Source of the DNA: Mycobacterium sp. OTB74
GTDB taxonomy: Bacteria; Actinomycetota; Actinomycetes; Mycobacteriales; Mycobacteriaceae
DNA: 64,000 nucleotides
Direction: 5' to 3'
Assembly (NCBI RefSeq): GCF_029892685.1
Contig: NZ_JARXVD010000002.1
Location: forward strand, 248,001-312,000
The position numbers and the translations under genes are program-made. Positions within the stretch are counted from its first letter, which is position 1. Every line of letters starts with the position of its first letter. The notes under the pieces were generated by a model. It saw only the letters and a list, made by a program, of their open reading frames with translations, did no database searches and was not told the origin of the DNA. Below are positions 43,088 through 52,305 of this stretch, one piece after another.

Positions 43088-44007
43088 ATGACCCAGGAGC
43101 TCAGTCGCGAGCGGCAGGCCAGCGAAGTGGCCGATACCGAAACCCTTGATCACGACCAGCTAACCGCCACCAGGGAAAGCAGATCGTCGGGCTGTTCCTG
43201 GCCGTGTACCTGATCGCCCATGTCGCCGACAGCGCCGGCGTGGCGAACCAGCCGGTGCACCAGTTCCTGGAGATCTACGACAACTTCCTGCCCCGCTGGC
43301 TGGCTTTGGTGCTCGCGGTGACGCTGGTGGTGATCAGCCAGATCAAGATCAACGTGACCAACGCCTACTCCGGATCGTTGGCCTGGACCAACTCGTTCAC
43401 CCGGGTCACCAAGCACTACCCGGGCCGGGTGGTATTCCTCGGGGTCAACCTGGCCATTGCGCTGATCCTGATGGAAGCCAACATGTTTGACTTCCTGAAC
43501 ACCATCCTCGGGTTCTACGCCAACTGCGGTATGGCCTGGATCGTGGTGGTGGCCAGCGACATCGTCTTCAACAAGTTCCTGCTGAAGCTCTCACCCAAGC
43601 AGCCGGAGTTCCGCCGCGGCATGCTGTACAACGTCAACCCGGTGGGCTTCGGGTCCATGCTTCTCGCCGCGGGCCTCTCGGTCGTGGCGTTCTTCGGCGG
43701 ACTCGGTGAGGCATTGCGGCCATACTCGCCGCTGGTGGCGATCGGGCTGGGCCTGGTGCTGCCGCCGCTGCTGGCCATCGCGACCAAGGGCAATTACTAC
43801 CTGCGGCGTACCGACGACGGCATTGACCTGCCGATGTACGACGAGCACGGCAACCCGTCCGATGCGCACCTGCTGTGCGGCCATTGCCACCACGAGTACG
43901 AGCGACCGGACATGCTGGCGGACCCGGCCAACGACGGCGGATACATCTGCTCCCTGTGCCTCTCGACGGACAAGACCGGCGCGCACGTGCTTCTGGCGCA
44001 GGACTGA
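43088..44007 (+). pseudogene. NCS1-type purine/cytosine permease, internally deleted and frameshifted
   Basis: ATG 43088 opens a short frame MTQELSRERQASEVADTETL plus DHDQ, a plausible permease N-terminus, that runs out at a TGA near 43208. From about 43170 a different frame encodes the last 280 or so residues: GLFLAVYLIAHVADSAGVANQPVHQFL, QIKINVTNAYSGSLAWTN (NCS1 helix region), several helices, and a C-terminal zinc-ribbon CGHC...CSLC. The N-terminal six or so helices are missing and the frames do not match, so a deletion of roughly 200 codons with frameshift near 43150-43175 is the simplest reading. It cannot make a working transporter. Confidence 0.75.
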
Positions 44008-44031
44008 ACCCAGCGGGCGTAAGGTGCGGCT

Positions 44032-44517
44032 ATGGCCGTCCTGCTGCGCAAGATGCTGGGCATCGGAACGCTGCCCGAAGACATCCGCGATCAATTGCGG
44101 GCCGAGGGCATCATCCATGTCGCTGAGTTCGTGCCGGTGACCTTCCGGCTCGCCGGGCACGTGCCGGGCAAGGTCGCCAAGAACACCATCCGTAGCTTGG
44201 TCGGCGCGCTCGTGCTGACCGAGAAGCGGGTGCTGGGCACGCTCTCTTCGGTGCCCAAGAAGGGCGCCAAGACCGTCGACCATGCATGGGACAGCCCGCC
44301 GGGAACCATGGTGCGGGCCGAGCTCGACGAGACCGGCCTGCTGCTCGACGCGCCGGACATCTCGCTGATCGACCCGTGCTTCTCGGGCTCGATGTCGTTG
44401 CGCTACAAAGCTCCGCTGCCTGAGCCCGTCATAGCTGCCCTGCCGGTGCGCGAGTTCACCTTCAACGTGCCGCACAAGTACGTCTATCTGGCCTGCGGCA
44501 TGCCTCCGACCGCTTGA
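44032..44517 (+). CDS. Hypothetical protein of unknown family
   Basis: The 161-residue protein from ATG 44032 (MAVLLRKMLGIGTLPEDIRDQL) has a helical start and then mostly strand-forming sequence (KNTIRSLVGALVLTEKRVLGTL, TMVRAELDETGLLLDAPDIS, PHKYVYLACGM). One Cys at CFSGS and one near the end are visible. There is no membrane segment. AAGG precedes the start, and the gene is 24 bases after the permease remnant on the same strand. I recognise no function; it looks like a mycobacterial conserved protein. Confidence 0.65.
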   Translation: MAVLLRKMLGIGTLPEDIRDQLRAEGIIHVAEFVPVTFRLAGHVPGKVAKNTIRSLVGALVLTEKRVLGTLSSVPKKGAKTVDHAWDSPPGTMVRAELDETGLLLDAPDISLIDPCFSGSMSLRYKAPLPEPVIAALPVREFTFNVPHKYVYLACGMPPTA

Positions 44518-44547
44518 GCCGCACGGCCCGGCGTAGTGTCCGGAACC

Positions 44548-45267
44548 GTGACCATCCCTTACGACGACGAACTGCGCGAGCGGATCCGCTCCCACCTGGC
44601 CGGGCACCGGCGTCGGGTGGTCGACGACCCGACCAAGCGGCACGCCGCGGTGGCCGTCGTGCTGGTGGACTCCGAGCCGGGCGAGGATCGGATCGATCCG
44701 GCTCCGGTTGACGACTGGATCGACGGACGGGAGATGCCCGAGCAGGGCTTGGACGGCCGCATGGTCGACGTCGCCGGTGGCGCGGCATTCCTGTTGTGCC
44801 GCAGGACATCCCGATTGAGCTCCCATTCCGCCCAGTGGGCCCTGCCGGGCGGCCGGCTGGATCCGGGCGAAACAGTGGTGGAAGCGGCGCTGCGCGAACT
44901 GCACGAGGAGGTCGGCACCGAGTTGCCGGCCGACTCCGTGTTGGGCCTGCTCGACGACTACCCGACCCGCTCTGGCTACATCATGACGCCGGTGGTGATG
45001 TGGGGCGGCGGCCGGCTCGACCCGCGCCCGGCGCCCGATGAGGTGGTGGCCGTCTACCGGATCGGGCTGCACCAGTTGCAGCGCGCGGACTCCCCGCGGT
45101 TTGTGTCGATTCCCGAGAGCCCTCGCCCGGTGGTGCAGATTCCGTTGGGCAACGACCGGATTTTCGCGCCCACCGGAGCGATCCTGCTTCAGCTGCGCTG
45201 GCTGGGGCTGGAGGGCCGCCCTGACCCGGTGGACGAGCTGGAGCAGCCGGTCTTCGCCTGGCAGTGA
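44548..45267 (+). CDS. Nudix hydrolase
   Basis: The 239-residue protein has its Nudix box GGRLDPGETVVEAALRELHEEVGTEL at about 109-134, in which G-x5-E and REL-HEE-VG are the metal-binding positions. The following strands (YPTRSGYIMTPVVMWGGG) resemble the ADP-ribose/CoA-pyrophosphatase-like group. The N-terminal 70 residues are helical. Typical reaction: hydrolysis of a nucleoside diphosphate linked to another moiety; the substrate is not clear. GTG 44548 (VTIPYDDEL) is preferred over GTG 44536. Its stop TGA (45265-45267) lies in the left arm of an inverted repeat shared with tam. Confidence 0.83.
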   Translation: MTIPYDDELRERIRSHLAGHRRRVVDDPTKRHAAVAVVLVDSEPGEDRIDPAPVDDWIDGREMPEQGLDGRMVDVAGGAAFLLCRRTSRLSSHSAQWALPGGRLDPGETVVEAALRELHEEVGTELPADSVLGLLDDYPTRSGYIMTPVVMWGGGRLDPRPAPDEVVAVYRIGLHQLQRADSPRFVSIPESPRPVVQIPLGNDRIFAPTGAILLQLRWLGLEGRPDPVDELEQPVFAWQ

Positions 45268-45316
45268 TTTGTGCACGATTTTCGGCGCTCACCGCACCAA
45301 ATCGTGCACAAATCAC
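45264..45316. terminator. 18-base inverted repeat between convergent Nudix and tam genes
   Basis: The arms GTGATTTGTGCACGATTT (45264-45281) and AAATCGTGCACAAATCAC (45299-45316) are perfectly inverted around a 17-base loop. The Nudix stop (45265-45267) and the tam stop (45313-45315) lie inside the two arms. It is a likely bidirectional terminator, although it lacks T-runs. The palindromic core GTGCAC could also mark a dispersed repeat. Confidence 0.65.
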
Positions 45317-46086
45317 GCTTTTGCGGGCACCTGAGCGACCACGAAGATGCGGCGGAACGGGAAGAACGTCGTGCCGTCGGGCTGCGGCGGATATGCCTCT
45401 GCCAGCACCGGGATGATCTGTCGCCGATACTCCTCCCAGGCGTCATCGGTCAGCCCGGCGCGCACGTCGGTCAACGCTGTGCCGGTGATCCAGTCCAGCA
45501 CCGGCGTCGGCCCACTCAAATGATGTAGGTACGTGGTCTCCCACGCATCGACCGCGCAGCCCTCGGCGGTCAGCAGCGCGGCGTAGCCCGCCGGGTCCTC
45601 GACCACCTTGCCTTCGCGGAACGTGAAGTCCGCCAATGCGCCGGCAAACGGCTCCCGGCGGGCCACCTCCCGCACTGCCCGATGCGACGGCGAGTCGAAG
45701 TTGCCCGGCACCTGGAACGCCAACCAGGCGCCTTCCGGCAGCGCGGCGACCCAGCGCCGCAACAGCTCGCGATGATTCGGAATCCATTGCAGCACAGCAT
45801 TGCTCACCAGAACATCGGTGTCCGGGCACGGCGACCAGTCGCTCGCGTCGACCACCTCAGCGTCGATTCCTCTGGCGCGTGCCGCCGCCACCATCTCCGG
45901 TGAGCTGTCCAGCGGTTCGAGCGCCGCACCCGGCCACCGCTGCGCCAGCGTGGCGGTCAGATTGCCCGGCCCGCAGCCCAGATCCACGACCCGCCGCGGC
46001 ATCTGCGCACCGACCCGGGCCAGCAGGTCATAGAACGGTCGCCCACGGTGGTCGGCGAAGGCCAGGTACACATCTGGGTTCCACAC
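45313..46086 (-). CDS. tam: Trans-aconitate 2-methyltransferase
   Basis: The 257-residue SAM enzyme shows motif [11 protein letters not shown] at about 33-42, [32 protein letters not shown], and the late [11 protein letters not shown] and [10 protein letters not shown], which together match my memory of the M. tuberculosis Tam (Rv0294). It methylates trans-aconitate, a by-product of the TCA cycle that inhibits aconitase. The start is GTG 46086. Its stop overlaps the 18-base inverted repeat. It is divergent from the amidohydrolase at 46138, which shares its promoter region. Confidence 0.92.
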   Translation of the reverse strand: MWNPDVYLAFADHRGRPFYDLLARVGAQMPRRVVDLGCGPGNLTATLAQRWPGAALEPLDSSPEMVAAARARGIDAEVVDASDWSPCPDTDVLVSNAVLQWIPNHRELLRRWVAALPEGAWLAFQVPGNFDSPSHRAVREVARREPFAGALADFTFREGKVVEDPAGYAALLTAEGCAVDAWETTYLHHLSGPTPVLDWITGTALTDVRAGLTDDAWEEYRRQIIPVLAEAYPPQPDGTTFFPFRRIFVVAQVPAKA

Positions 46087-46137
46087 ACGTCCATCCTGCC
46101 GCGGGCGGCAATGCGTGGCCTGCCATTCTCTTAGGTG

Positions 46138-47001
46138 ATGGACGAGTCAGTACGCGAAATTTGGCAGTCACTGGGCCTTCCCGGCCTGGTAGATGTGCAC
46201 ACCCACTTCATGCCCAAGCCCGTCATGGACAAGGTGTGGAAGTACTTCGACGACGCCGGGCCGCTGGTCGGGCGCACGTGGCCGATCACCTACCGCACCG
46301 AGGAGCAGCACCGGCTGCAGACCCTGCGCGGGTTCGGGGTGCTGGCGTTCACCTCGCTGGTCTATCCGCACAAGCCCGAGATGGCGGCGTGGCTGAACCA
46401 GTGGGCCGCGCAGTTCGCCGCCGACACCCCGGACTGCCTGTCCACTGCGACGTTCTTTCCTGAACCCGGTGCGGCCGCCTATGTGACCGACGCCATCGCC
46501 GGCGGCGCCCAGGTGTTCAAGGCGCATGTTCAGGTCGGCGGTTACCACCCGTCCAACCCTCTGCTCGACGACGTCTGGGGCACCATCGACGACGCCGGTG
46601 TTCCGGTGATCATCCACTGCGGCTCCGGACCGCAGCCCGGTGCGCATACTGGGCCCAAACAAATCCGCATGGTTCTGGACCGGTACCCCGGCCTGAAACT
46701 GATCGTGGCGCACATGGGTATGCCCGAGTACAGCGACTTCCTTGACGTGTGCGAGCAATTCGACGAGGTGCGACTGGATACCACCATGGCGTTCACCCCG
46801 TTCGTAGAAGAAACCATGCCATTCCCGCCGGCCGAGATGCCGCGGTTGCAGGCGCTTGGCGATCGCATCTTGTTCGGTAGCGACTTCCCGAACATCCCCT
46901 ACCGATACGCCGACGCCATCGGGGTGCTCACCGAGCTGGTCGACGATGACTGGTTGCGAAAAGTGCTGTACCACAATGCAGCTGACCTGTTCGACTTGAC
47001 G
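46138..47001 (+). CDS. Amidohydrolase-2 family hydrolase
   Basis: The 288-residue TIM-barrel protein has the metal motif [11 protein letters not shown] (about 16-26), the late VIIHCGSG and [11 protein letters not shown] histidines, and [12 protein letters not shown] with the conserved Asp. It lies in the group of metal-dependent decarboxylases and amidohydrolases (ACMSD-like). I use ATG 46138; GTG 46135 is equivalent. Its end overlaps GTG 47001 of the next gene through GTGA (47001-47004), so they are co-translated. The end coordinate given here is the last sense codon side; the stop TGA is at 47002-47004. Confidence 0.82.
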
Positions 47002-48794
47002 TGACGAAGCTCCGCACGCACGGCGCGCTCGTCGTACTCCTGGCAGCAACCGCGGTGCTATATCTGTGGGGGTTGTCAGCCAGCGGTTACGGGAACACCT
47101 ACTACGCCGCGGCGGCGCAGGCCGGCGCGCAAAGTTGGTCGGCGTGGTTCTTCGGATCGCTGGACTCGCAGAACTTCATCACGGTCGACAAGCCACCGGC
47201 GTCGCTGTGGCCGACCGGACTGGCCGTTCGGGTGTTCGGACTGAGCAGCTGGTCGGTGCTGGTCCCGCAGGCGCTGATGGGTGTGGCCGCGGTTGGTGTG
47301 CTGTATTCGACTGTGCGACGGTCGATCTCCGATCCGGCCCTGGCGCGGGCGGCCGGACTGCTGGCGGGTGCGACGTTGGCCTCGACCCCGGCCGCGGCCC
47401 TGATCTTCCGGTTCAACAATCCAGATGCCCTGCTGGTGCTGCTGCTGACGGCGGCGGCGTATGGCATGACCCGTGCGGTGGCCGCCGGTTCGTGGCGGTG
47501 GCTGACAGTTTCCGGATTTGTCTTGGGCACCGCGTTTCTCACCAAGATGCTGCAGGCGGTACTGGTTCTTCCCGGGTTCGTATTGAGCTACCTGCTGCTG
47601 ACGCAGCTCAATTGGCGACGGCGACTGCAGCATCTGGCCATCGGTGCCGCTGCCCTGGTTGCCGGGGCCGGTTGGTGGGTGCTGATCGTGTCGCTGATCC
47701 CGCCGGGCTCGCGCCCGTACGTCGGCAGTTCCCGGAACAACTCGGTGCTGGATCTGGCGTTTGGGTACAACGGGCTCAGCCGGATGGTCGGTCAGGCCGG
47801 TACCACGGTCGCAACGTTCCATGCGCCTGCCGCCGCCAGCGGCCTAGCGCGACTGTTCAGCTTCGAGATGGGCAACGAAATCTCTTGGCTGCTACCGGCA
47901 TCGGCCGTTGCGCTGATCTACGGCGGCTATCTCGCCGGTCGTGGCCGGCTCGACCGCAACGAGCAGGCTTCCCTGCTGCTGTGGGGTTGCTGGCTCGTGG
48001 TGGCCGCGCTGGTGCTCAGCTACATGACCGGCACCATCCACCCGTACTACAGCGTGGTACTGGCACCGGCGGTCGCGGCGCTGTGCGCCCTGGCCGCGGC
48101 CTGGGCATGGCGCGACCGCACCCGCGTCGACGGCCGCCTGGCGCTGGTGCTGCTCGCTGCCGCGGCCACCGTCTGGCCGGCAGTGTTGTTGCACTACAAT
48201 CACTTCGGACCTGGTTGGCTGCCGTGGGTGATTGTCGCCGTCGCGGTGGGCGCGGCCGCTGTGGCCGCGCTGTCCGGGCGGTCGGCGGTGGCACTGGTCG
48301 CGGTGTTGGCCGTGCTTACCGCACCGCTGTCGTACTCGGTTGCCACCGCCCGGACTCCACACCACGGCGCGTCACCGGTTGCCATGCTCCCCTCCCACGT
48401 GCGCGACGCCGGTTGGCCGGGTGAGGATGCCGTCAGTCCAGAACTGGCCGAGCTGCTTCGGGGGACCCGCACTCAATGGTCGGCCGCCACAAACGGTGCG
48501 CAATCAGCGGCGGCGCTCGAGCTCGCGTCAGGTACCGCGGTGCTGGCGGTCGGTGGCTGGAGCGGCGATCCGGTACCCACGCTGGACCAGTTCATCGACT
48601 ACGTGCACGCGGGACGCATCAGCTACTACGTAGAGGCCGGCAAGGGCGGATCACCGACCCACGGGAAGGTGCTGCGGGCGCCGAACCACAGTGCGGCTCA
48701 TACCCGTGAGATCGCAGACTGGGTGGCCGCGCACTACCCGTCGCAGACCATCGGCAACTCGCTGGTCTACCGATTGACCCCGGATTTCGGCTGA
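47001..48794 (+). CDS. GT39/ArnT-like polyprenol-dependent glycosyltransferase
   Basis: The 597-residue membrane protein has about 11-12 helices. An early extracytoplasmic loop carries FITVDKPPASLWPTG (about 57-71), the usual GT39/PMT-like site. An Asn/Asp-containing FRFNNPDALLVLL follows. A soluble C-terminal region of about 140 residues (ARTPHHGASPVAMLPSHVRDAGW...) follows the last helix. Such enzymes transfer sugar from polyprenyl phosphate to envelope acceptors. The GTG start at 47001 overlaps the preceding stop. It resembles transferases in mycobacterial wall biosynthesis, but the donor and acceptor are unknown. The following hydrolase starts about 30 bases on. Confidence 0.8.
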   Translation: MTKLRTHGALVVLLAATAVLYLWGLSASGYGNTYYAAAAQAGAQSWSAWFFGSLDSQNFITVDKPPASLWPTGLAVRVFGLSSWSVLVPQALMGVAAVGVLYSTVRRSISDPALARAAGLLAGATLASTPAAALIFRFNNPDALLVLLLTAAAYGMTRAVAAGSWRWLTVSGFVLGTAFLTKMLQAVLVLPGFVLSYLLLTQLNWRRRLQHLAIGAAALVAGAGWWVLIVSLIPPGSRPYVGSSRNNSVLDLAFGYNGLSRMVGQAGTTVATFHAPAAASGLARLFSFEMGNEISWLLPASAVALIYGGYLAGRGRLDRNEQASLLLWGCWLVVAALVLSYMTGTIHPYYSVVLAPAVAALCALAAAWAWRDRTRVDGRLALVLLAAAATVWPAVLLHYNHFGPGWLPWVIVAVAVGAAAVAALSGRSAVALVAVLAVLTAPLSYSVATARTPHHGASPVAMLPSHVRDAGWPGEDAVSPELAELLRGTRTQWSAATNGAQSAAALELASGTAVLAVGGWSGDPVPTLDQFIDYVHAGRISYYVEAGKGGSPTHGKVLRAPNHSAAHTREIADWVAAHYPSQTIGNSLVYRLTPDFG

Positions 48795-48825
48795 CGTGGC
48801 CCACCGCCGCGGGTTAGCATCGCGC

Positions 48826-50028
48826 GTGCCCAGTTCGCCGCACAACGACGCGTTCGACCCGCCCGTCCCGGTTCCCGATGTCCGGGGCGCCGACGCCACC
48901 GCCCGCGGGCTACCACGGCGAATCGACCTCACCTGGCAGCAGAAGCTGATCGTCGACTCATCGGCCATCGCCGATCTCGGCCTGCGCACGGCAATTGCCT
49001 CCGTGGTCGGCGCCGCCATGTTTCCGCGCCTTGCCGGAGCGGTGTTGCGACCCGACGACGTGCGTGCGGAACACGAAGCCATGCGGTTCTATGCCGAACT
49101 GGCGGCAACCAAAGACCCGCAGATCTGCTTCCCGGCACCGAGTAAGTCACCGCGAGTGGCCGCACGAACCGCTAATCCGGTGGCCGAGTGGGTGGCTCAC
49201 GGCCAGGTCCAGAACATCTCGTTCCGAAGCAGTTACGAGGCCATCTACCCGGGGATGCGGGAGCGTCGTCGGAGCTACACCCGCAACAACGTCGTGCACG
49301 CCCAGCACTGGAAACACGATGACGGGCCGCACCCGACGCTCTGCCTGATCCACGGATTCATGGGTTCGGCCTACCTGTTCAACGGTCTGTTCTTCGCCCT
49401 GCCGTGGTTCTTCCGGTCGGGGTACGACGTGCTGTTGTACACGTTGCCTTTTCACGGTCGTCGGGCTGAGAAGAACTCCCCGTACAGCGGATACGGCTTC
49501 TTCATGGACGGTTTCGCCGGCATGGCCGAGTCCATGACGCAGGCCGTGCACGACTTCCGTTCTGTCCTGGACTATCTGGAACACACTGGTGTCGATCGCA
49601 TTGCGCTGACCGGGATGTCGTTGGGCGGCTACACCTCAGCACTGATCGCCGGGGTCGATGACCGCATCCAAGCGGTCATCCCCAACGTTCCGGTGGTGGC
49701 GCCGGACCAGACCATCGATGAGTGGTTCCCGGCAAGCGTGCTGGTGAAGCTGGCCAACCGGGTGTCCCACACCGATCAGGAGCTGGCCGCGGCGGCCGGT
49801 CTGTATCACTCGCCGTTGAACTACGCGCCGCTGGTGCCCAAGGACCGTCGGTTGATCATCGCCGGTCTGGGCGATCGACTGGCACCGCCACAGCAGGCCG
49901 AAATGCTCTGGGAACACTGGGATCGCTGTGCTTTCCACTGGTTTCCCGGCAATCACATCTTGCATATCAGCCAGCCCGATTATCTGCGCCGTATGACCCG
50001 CTTCCTCGGCGAGTTCATGTTCAACTGA
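48826..50028 (+). CDS. Alpha/beta-hydrolase (Rv0293c-like)
   Basis: This 400-residue protein has a 120-residue helical N-terminal domain, then the alpha/beta fold: LCLIHGFMGSAYLFNG gives the oxyanion side, LTGMSLGGYTS the Ser, and the Asp/His are likely in the IAGLGDRLAPP and GNHILH regions. The hydrolase part resembles peptidase-like esterases. I use GTG 48826 rather than 48796, because the earlier ten codons look unlike homologues; that is a guess. It converges on the eccE3 gene, and the two coding regions overlap by eight bases (50021-50028), as the Rv0293c/Rv0292 order predicts. Confidence 0.75.
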   Translation: MPSSPHNDAFDPPVPVPDVRGADATARGLPRRIDLTWQQKLIVDSSAIADLGLRTAIASVVGAAMFPRLAGAVLRPDDVRAEHEAMRFYAELAATKDPQICFPAPSKSPRVAARTANPVAEWVAHGQVQNISFRSSYEAIYPGMRERRRSYTRNNVVHAQHWKHDDGPHPTLCLIHGFMGSAYLFNGLFFALPWFFRSGYDVLLYTLPFHGRRAEKNSPYSGYGFFMDGFAGMAESMTQAVHDFRSVLDYLEHTGVDRIALTGMSLGGYTSALIAGVDDRIQAVIPNVPVVAPDQTIDEWFPASVLVKLANRVSHTDQELAAAAGLYHSPLNYAPLVPKDRRLIIAGLGDRLAPPQQAEMLWEHWDRCAFHWFPGNHILHISQPDYLRRMTRFLGEFMFN

Positions 50029-50929
50029 CCGCGACGGAATCCTCGGCGTTGTGCGGTGCCAGTGCGGCAAGCAGTGCCGCGGTGACCGCTGTCGTCGGCG
50101 TTCCGAGACCGCCGGGCGACGCCGGAGCCATGGCCTGCATGAGCGGACGCTGGCGTCCGGGCTGGCACACCAGACCGGACAGCGCCGCGGGTGCGGTGGC
50201 CGTCCGCACGGCACAGGCCGCCGAGATCACCGAAGTTGCTGCTTCTCTAGAGAATTCGAGTACCGACCAGCGCTCGGTGTTCGACGCCAATTCGGCTAGG
50301 CAGTTCGCTAGCCGCTGGTCCACGGGCAGCCCGTAGGCGGTCAGGTAGCCGTCGCTGTCCCGTACCGCGCGCCATTTCTCGCGGGCGCTGGGCTGCAGCA
50401 ACGTGGGAGCCGAATCGGCAGCGAACACTTGCAACCCGGCCTCACGCAGTTGGTCGGCGAGCCGACGGGCTACCTGCTGCGCAGCGTCAGCCAGCGGGAG
50501 TTCCGATGATCGTGCTTGCAGCGCGGCGATGTTCGGCTCTGCGGCGATGGTGACGCTGACCCAAGCCTGATGCGTGTCGTCCACCTGATGCTCGGTGACC
50601 CGAACGGACTTACAGCGGATGCCGTAGCGGTCCACGTACGCGGCGATCAACGGCAGGGTCTGATACGGGAATCTGTCGTCGGTCTGGACCTTCAGCACCA
50701 CGGTCATCGCGTCAGCAGCTGACGTGGCCTCCCCAGCCAGATTGCGGCGCCACACCGCGAATCGCCTGGCCAGCATGGTGGTGACGAAAAGACCTCGCCA
50801 CCAGGCAAACACGATCACCAGTACGCCGGCGGCAATGCCCAGCACCCACTTGTGCGTCGTGGTGTGCCACGGGTAGGTCATGACTGCGGGGACAATGGCC
50901 AGCAATGCCAACGTGATTCGGGCCGTCAT
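50021..50929 (-). CDS. eccE3: ESX-3 secretion component EccE3
   Basis: The 302-residue protein has two N-terminal membrane helices (about 4-24 and 30-47: LALLAIVPAVMTYPW and WVLGIAAGVLVIVFAWW) and a large soluble domain on the periplasmic side. EccE sits at the rim of the type VII core complex, from general knowledge. ATG 50929 overlaps the mycP3 stop by four bases (ATGA). The open frame upstream belongs to mycP3 antisense frames. The position at the end of the ESX-3 operon matches Rv0292. Confidence 0.9.
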   Translation of the reverse strand: MTARITLALLAIVPAVMTYPWHTTTHKWVLGIAAGVLVIVFAWWRGLFVTTMLARRFAVWRRNLAGEATSAADAMTVVLKVQTDDRFPYQTLPLIAAYVDRYGIRCKSVRVTEHQVDDTHQAWVSVTIAAEPNIAALQARSSELPLADAAQQVARRLADQLREAGLQVFAADSAPTLLQPSAREKWRAVRDSDGYLTAYGLPVDQRLANCLAELASNTERWSVLEFSREAATSVISAACAVRTATAPAALSGLVCQPGRQRPLMQAMAPASPGGLGTPTTAVTAALLAALAPHNAEDSVAVS

Positions 50930-52305
50930 CGGGCTCCGTCCTTCCTTCGGTACGCGACGAGCGCGAGCAATGCGACGACCGCCAGCCCCGCGACTCCGGT
51001 GAATGCGATAGTCCGCGGCGTGGTGTCCGGCTGGGCCGGCTCCGGTGGCGGAGCCACGACAACGGCCTTCGGGGGTGCGCCCGCCGCCGGCAGATTCCAG
51101 GTCAGTGCGGCAACCGGATCGACGATGCCGACACCCACCAGATTGGACGGCGAGCGCGCCGCACCGTGCGCGGTGGCTGTCAGCCGGTGCTTGACTTCCG
51201 TGGCATTCAGTGCGGGAAATCGACTGCGCACCAATGCCGCAACGCCGGCCACATAGGCAGCGGCATAGCTGCTGCTGCGCAATGCGAACAGGTCGCCACG
51301 CTCGTTGGGCAGGGCATTGGCCAAGCCACCCGCCGCGTTTCCGATCGACGTGATGCCCTCCCCCGGTGCGGCGATGCCGACCCACGGACCGGGCATGGTG
51401 AACTCTGACGGTTGCCCGGCCGGATCCAGAGAACCTACCGACAACACATACGGCTGCCACCACGACGGGATCGACACCGACTTGACGCCGGCCCAGTTGC
51501 GCGGATCAGTACGCTGCCCGGGATTGTCCAGCGGGTTCGCCTGACACGCCGGACCCCCGGCCAGTCCGGCCTGAACATTGCCGGCGGCCGCGATGATCAC
51601 CGCATCCTTTTCCTGCGCAGCGTATTTCAGTGCCGCGCCGAGTTCGCTCTGGTCAATGGGACGATCAGCGGGCAGACACGCAACCGCTGTCACCGCGATC
51701 ACCCGTGCCCCCTGGTCCGCTGCCCGAACCACCGCCCGGGCCAGCGACGCCACCTCGATGGCCGCGCGCGATGCCGCTGGGTCATCGCCGGAACCACGCG
51801 GTGAGTACCGCTCGGAGGTCTGCCGGATCGCAATGATCCTGGCCGCTGGGGCGACGCCGGAGAAACCGTCCGGCCCCGGCTGCCCGCCGATCAGGCCGGC
51901 CACCAGGGTGCCGTGTCCATCGCAATCGGTAAGTCCGTCAGTGTTTTCCACGAAATCACCGCCGGCGTGGACATTGGGCAGCCGTGGTCCGGGATGTACC
52001 CCGGTATCGATCACCGCCACGGTCTGGCCCTCGCCCTTGCTGTAGGTCCGAGCGTCGGTCAGGTTGAGCATCGCCTGCCCCGGTCCCGCGCCCGGGCTGC
52101 TGCCCGGCAACACTCCGGCTGTGACGCACGGGCCGCGCTGCCCCATCGGAGCGACCGGACCGGTACCGCCGGACGGCGGCGCGGCGTGTTCGTCGACATG
52201 CGGTGGCGCCACCGCGCCCGCGGTCGGCACAGCGCTCGCCGAGACTGTAAGAACCGTTGCCAGCAGCGAGATTCCGCGGCGGATGCGGGTTGCCACGACC
52301 GTCAC
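50926..52305 (-). CDS. mycP3: ESX-3 subtilisin-like mycosin MycP3
   Basis: The 459-residue membrane-anchored serine protease has a signal peptide at 1-35 (SLLATVLTVSASAVPTAGA). The catalytic Asp is in VAVIDTGVHPG, the His in DGHGTLVAGLIGG, and the Ser in LRSSSYAAAYVAGVAA. A C-terminal helix is at about 430-452 (GVAGLAVVALLALVAY) followed by basic RRKDGAR. In ESX systems mycosins are needed for core-complex stability and secretion. The GTG start at 52305 overlaps the eccD3 stop by four bases. A Pro/Ala-rich linker precedes the final helix. Confidence 0.95.
   Translation of the reverse strand: MTVVATRIRRGISLLATVLTVSASAVPTAGAVAPPHVDEHAAPPSGGTGPVAPMGQRGPCVTAGVLPGSSPGAGPGQAMLNLTDARTYSKGEGQTVAVIDTGVHPGPRLPNVHAGGDFVENTDGLTDCDGHGTLVAGLIGGQPGPDGFSGVAPAARIIAIRQTSERYSPRGSGDDPAASRAAIEVASLARAVVRAADQGARVIAVTAVACLPADRPIDQSELGAALKYAAQEKDAVIIAAAGNVQAGLAGGPACQANPLDNPGQRTDPRNWAGVKSVSIPSWWQPYVLSVGSLDPAGQPSEFTMPGPWVGIAAPGEGITSIGNAAGGLANALPNERGDLFALRSSSYAAAYVAGVAALVRSRFPALNATEVKHRLTATAHGAARSPSNLVGVGIVDPVAALTWNLPAAGAPPKAVVVAPPPEPAQPDTTPRTIAFTGVAGLAVVALLALVAYRRKDGAR

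Noticed and set aside
45271..45310. The Nudix/tam palindrome as a transposon end
   Set aside because: It contains both gene stops and has no flanking target duplication that I can see; terminator or dispersed palindrome is simpler.
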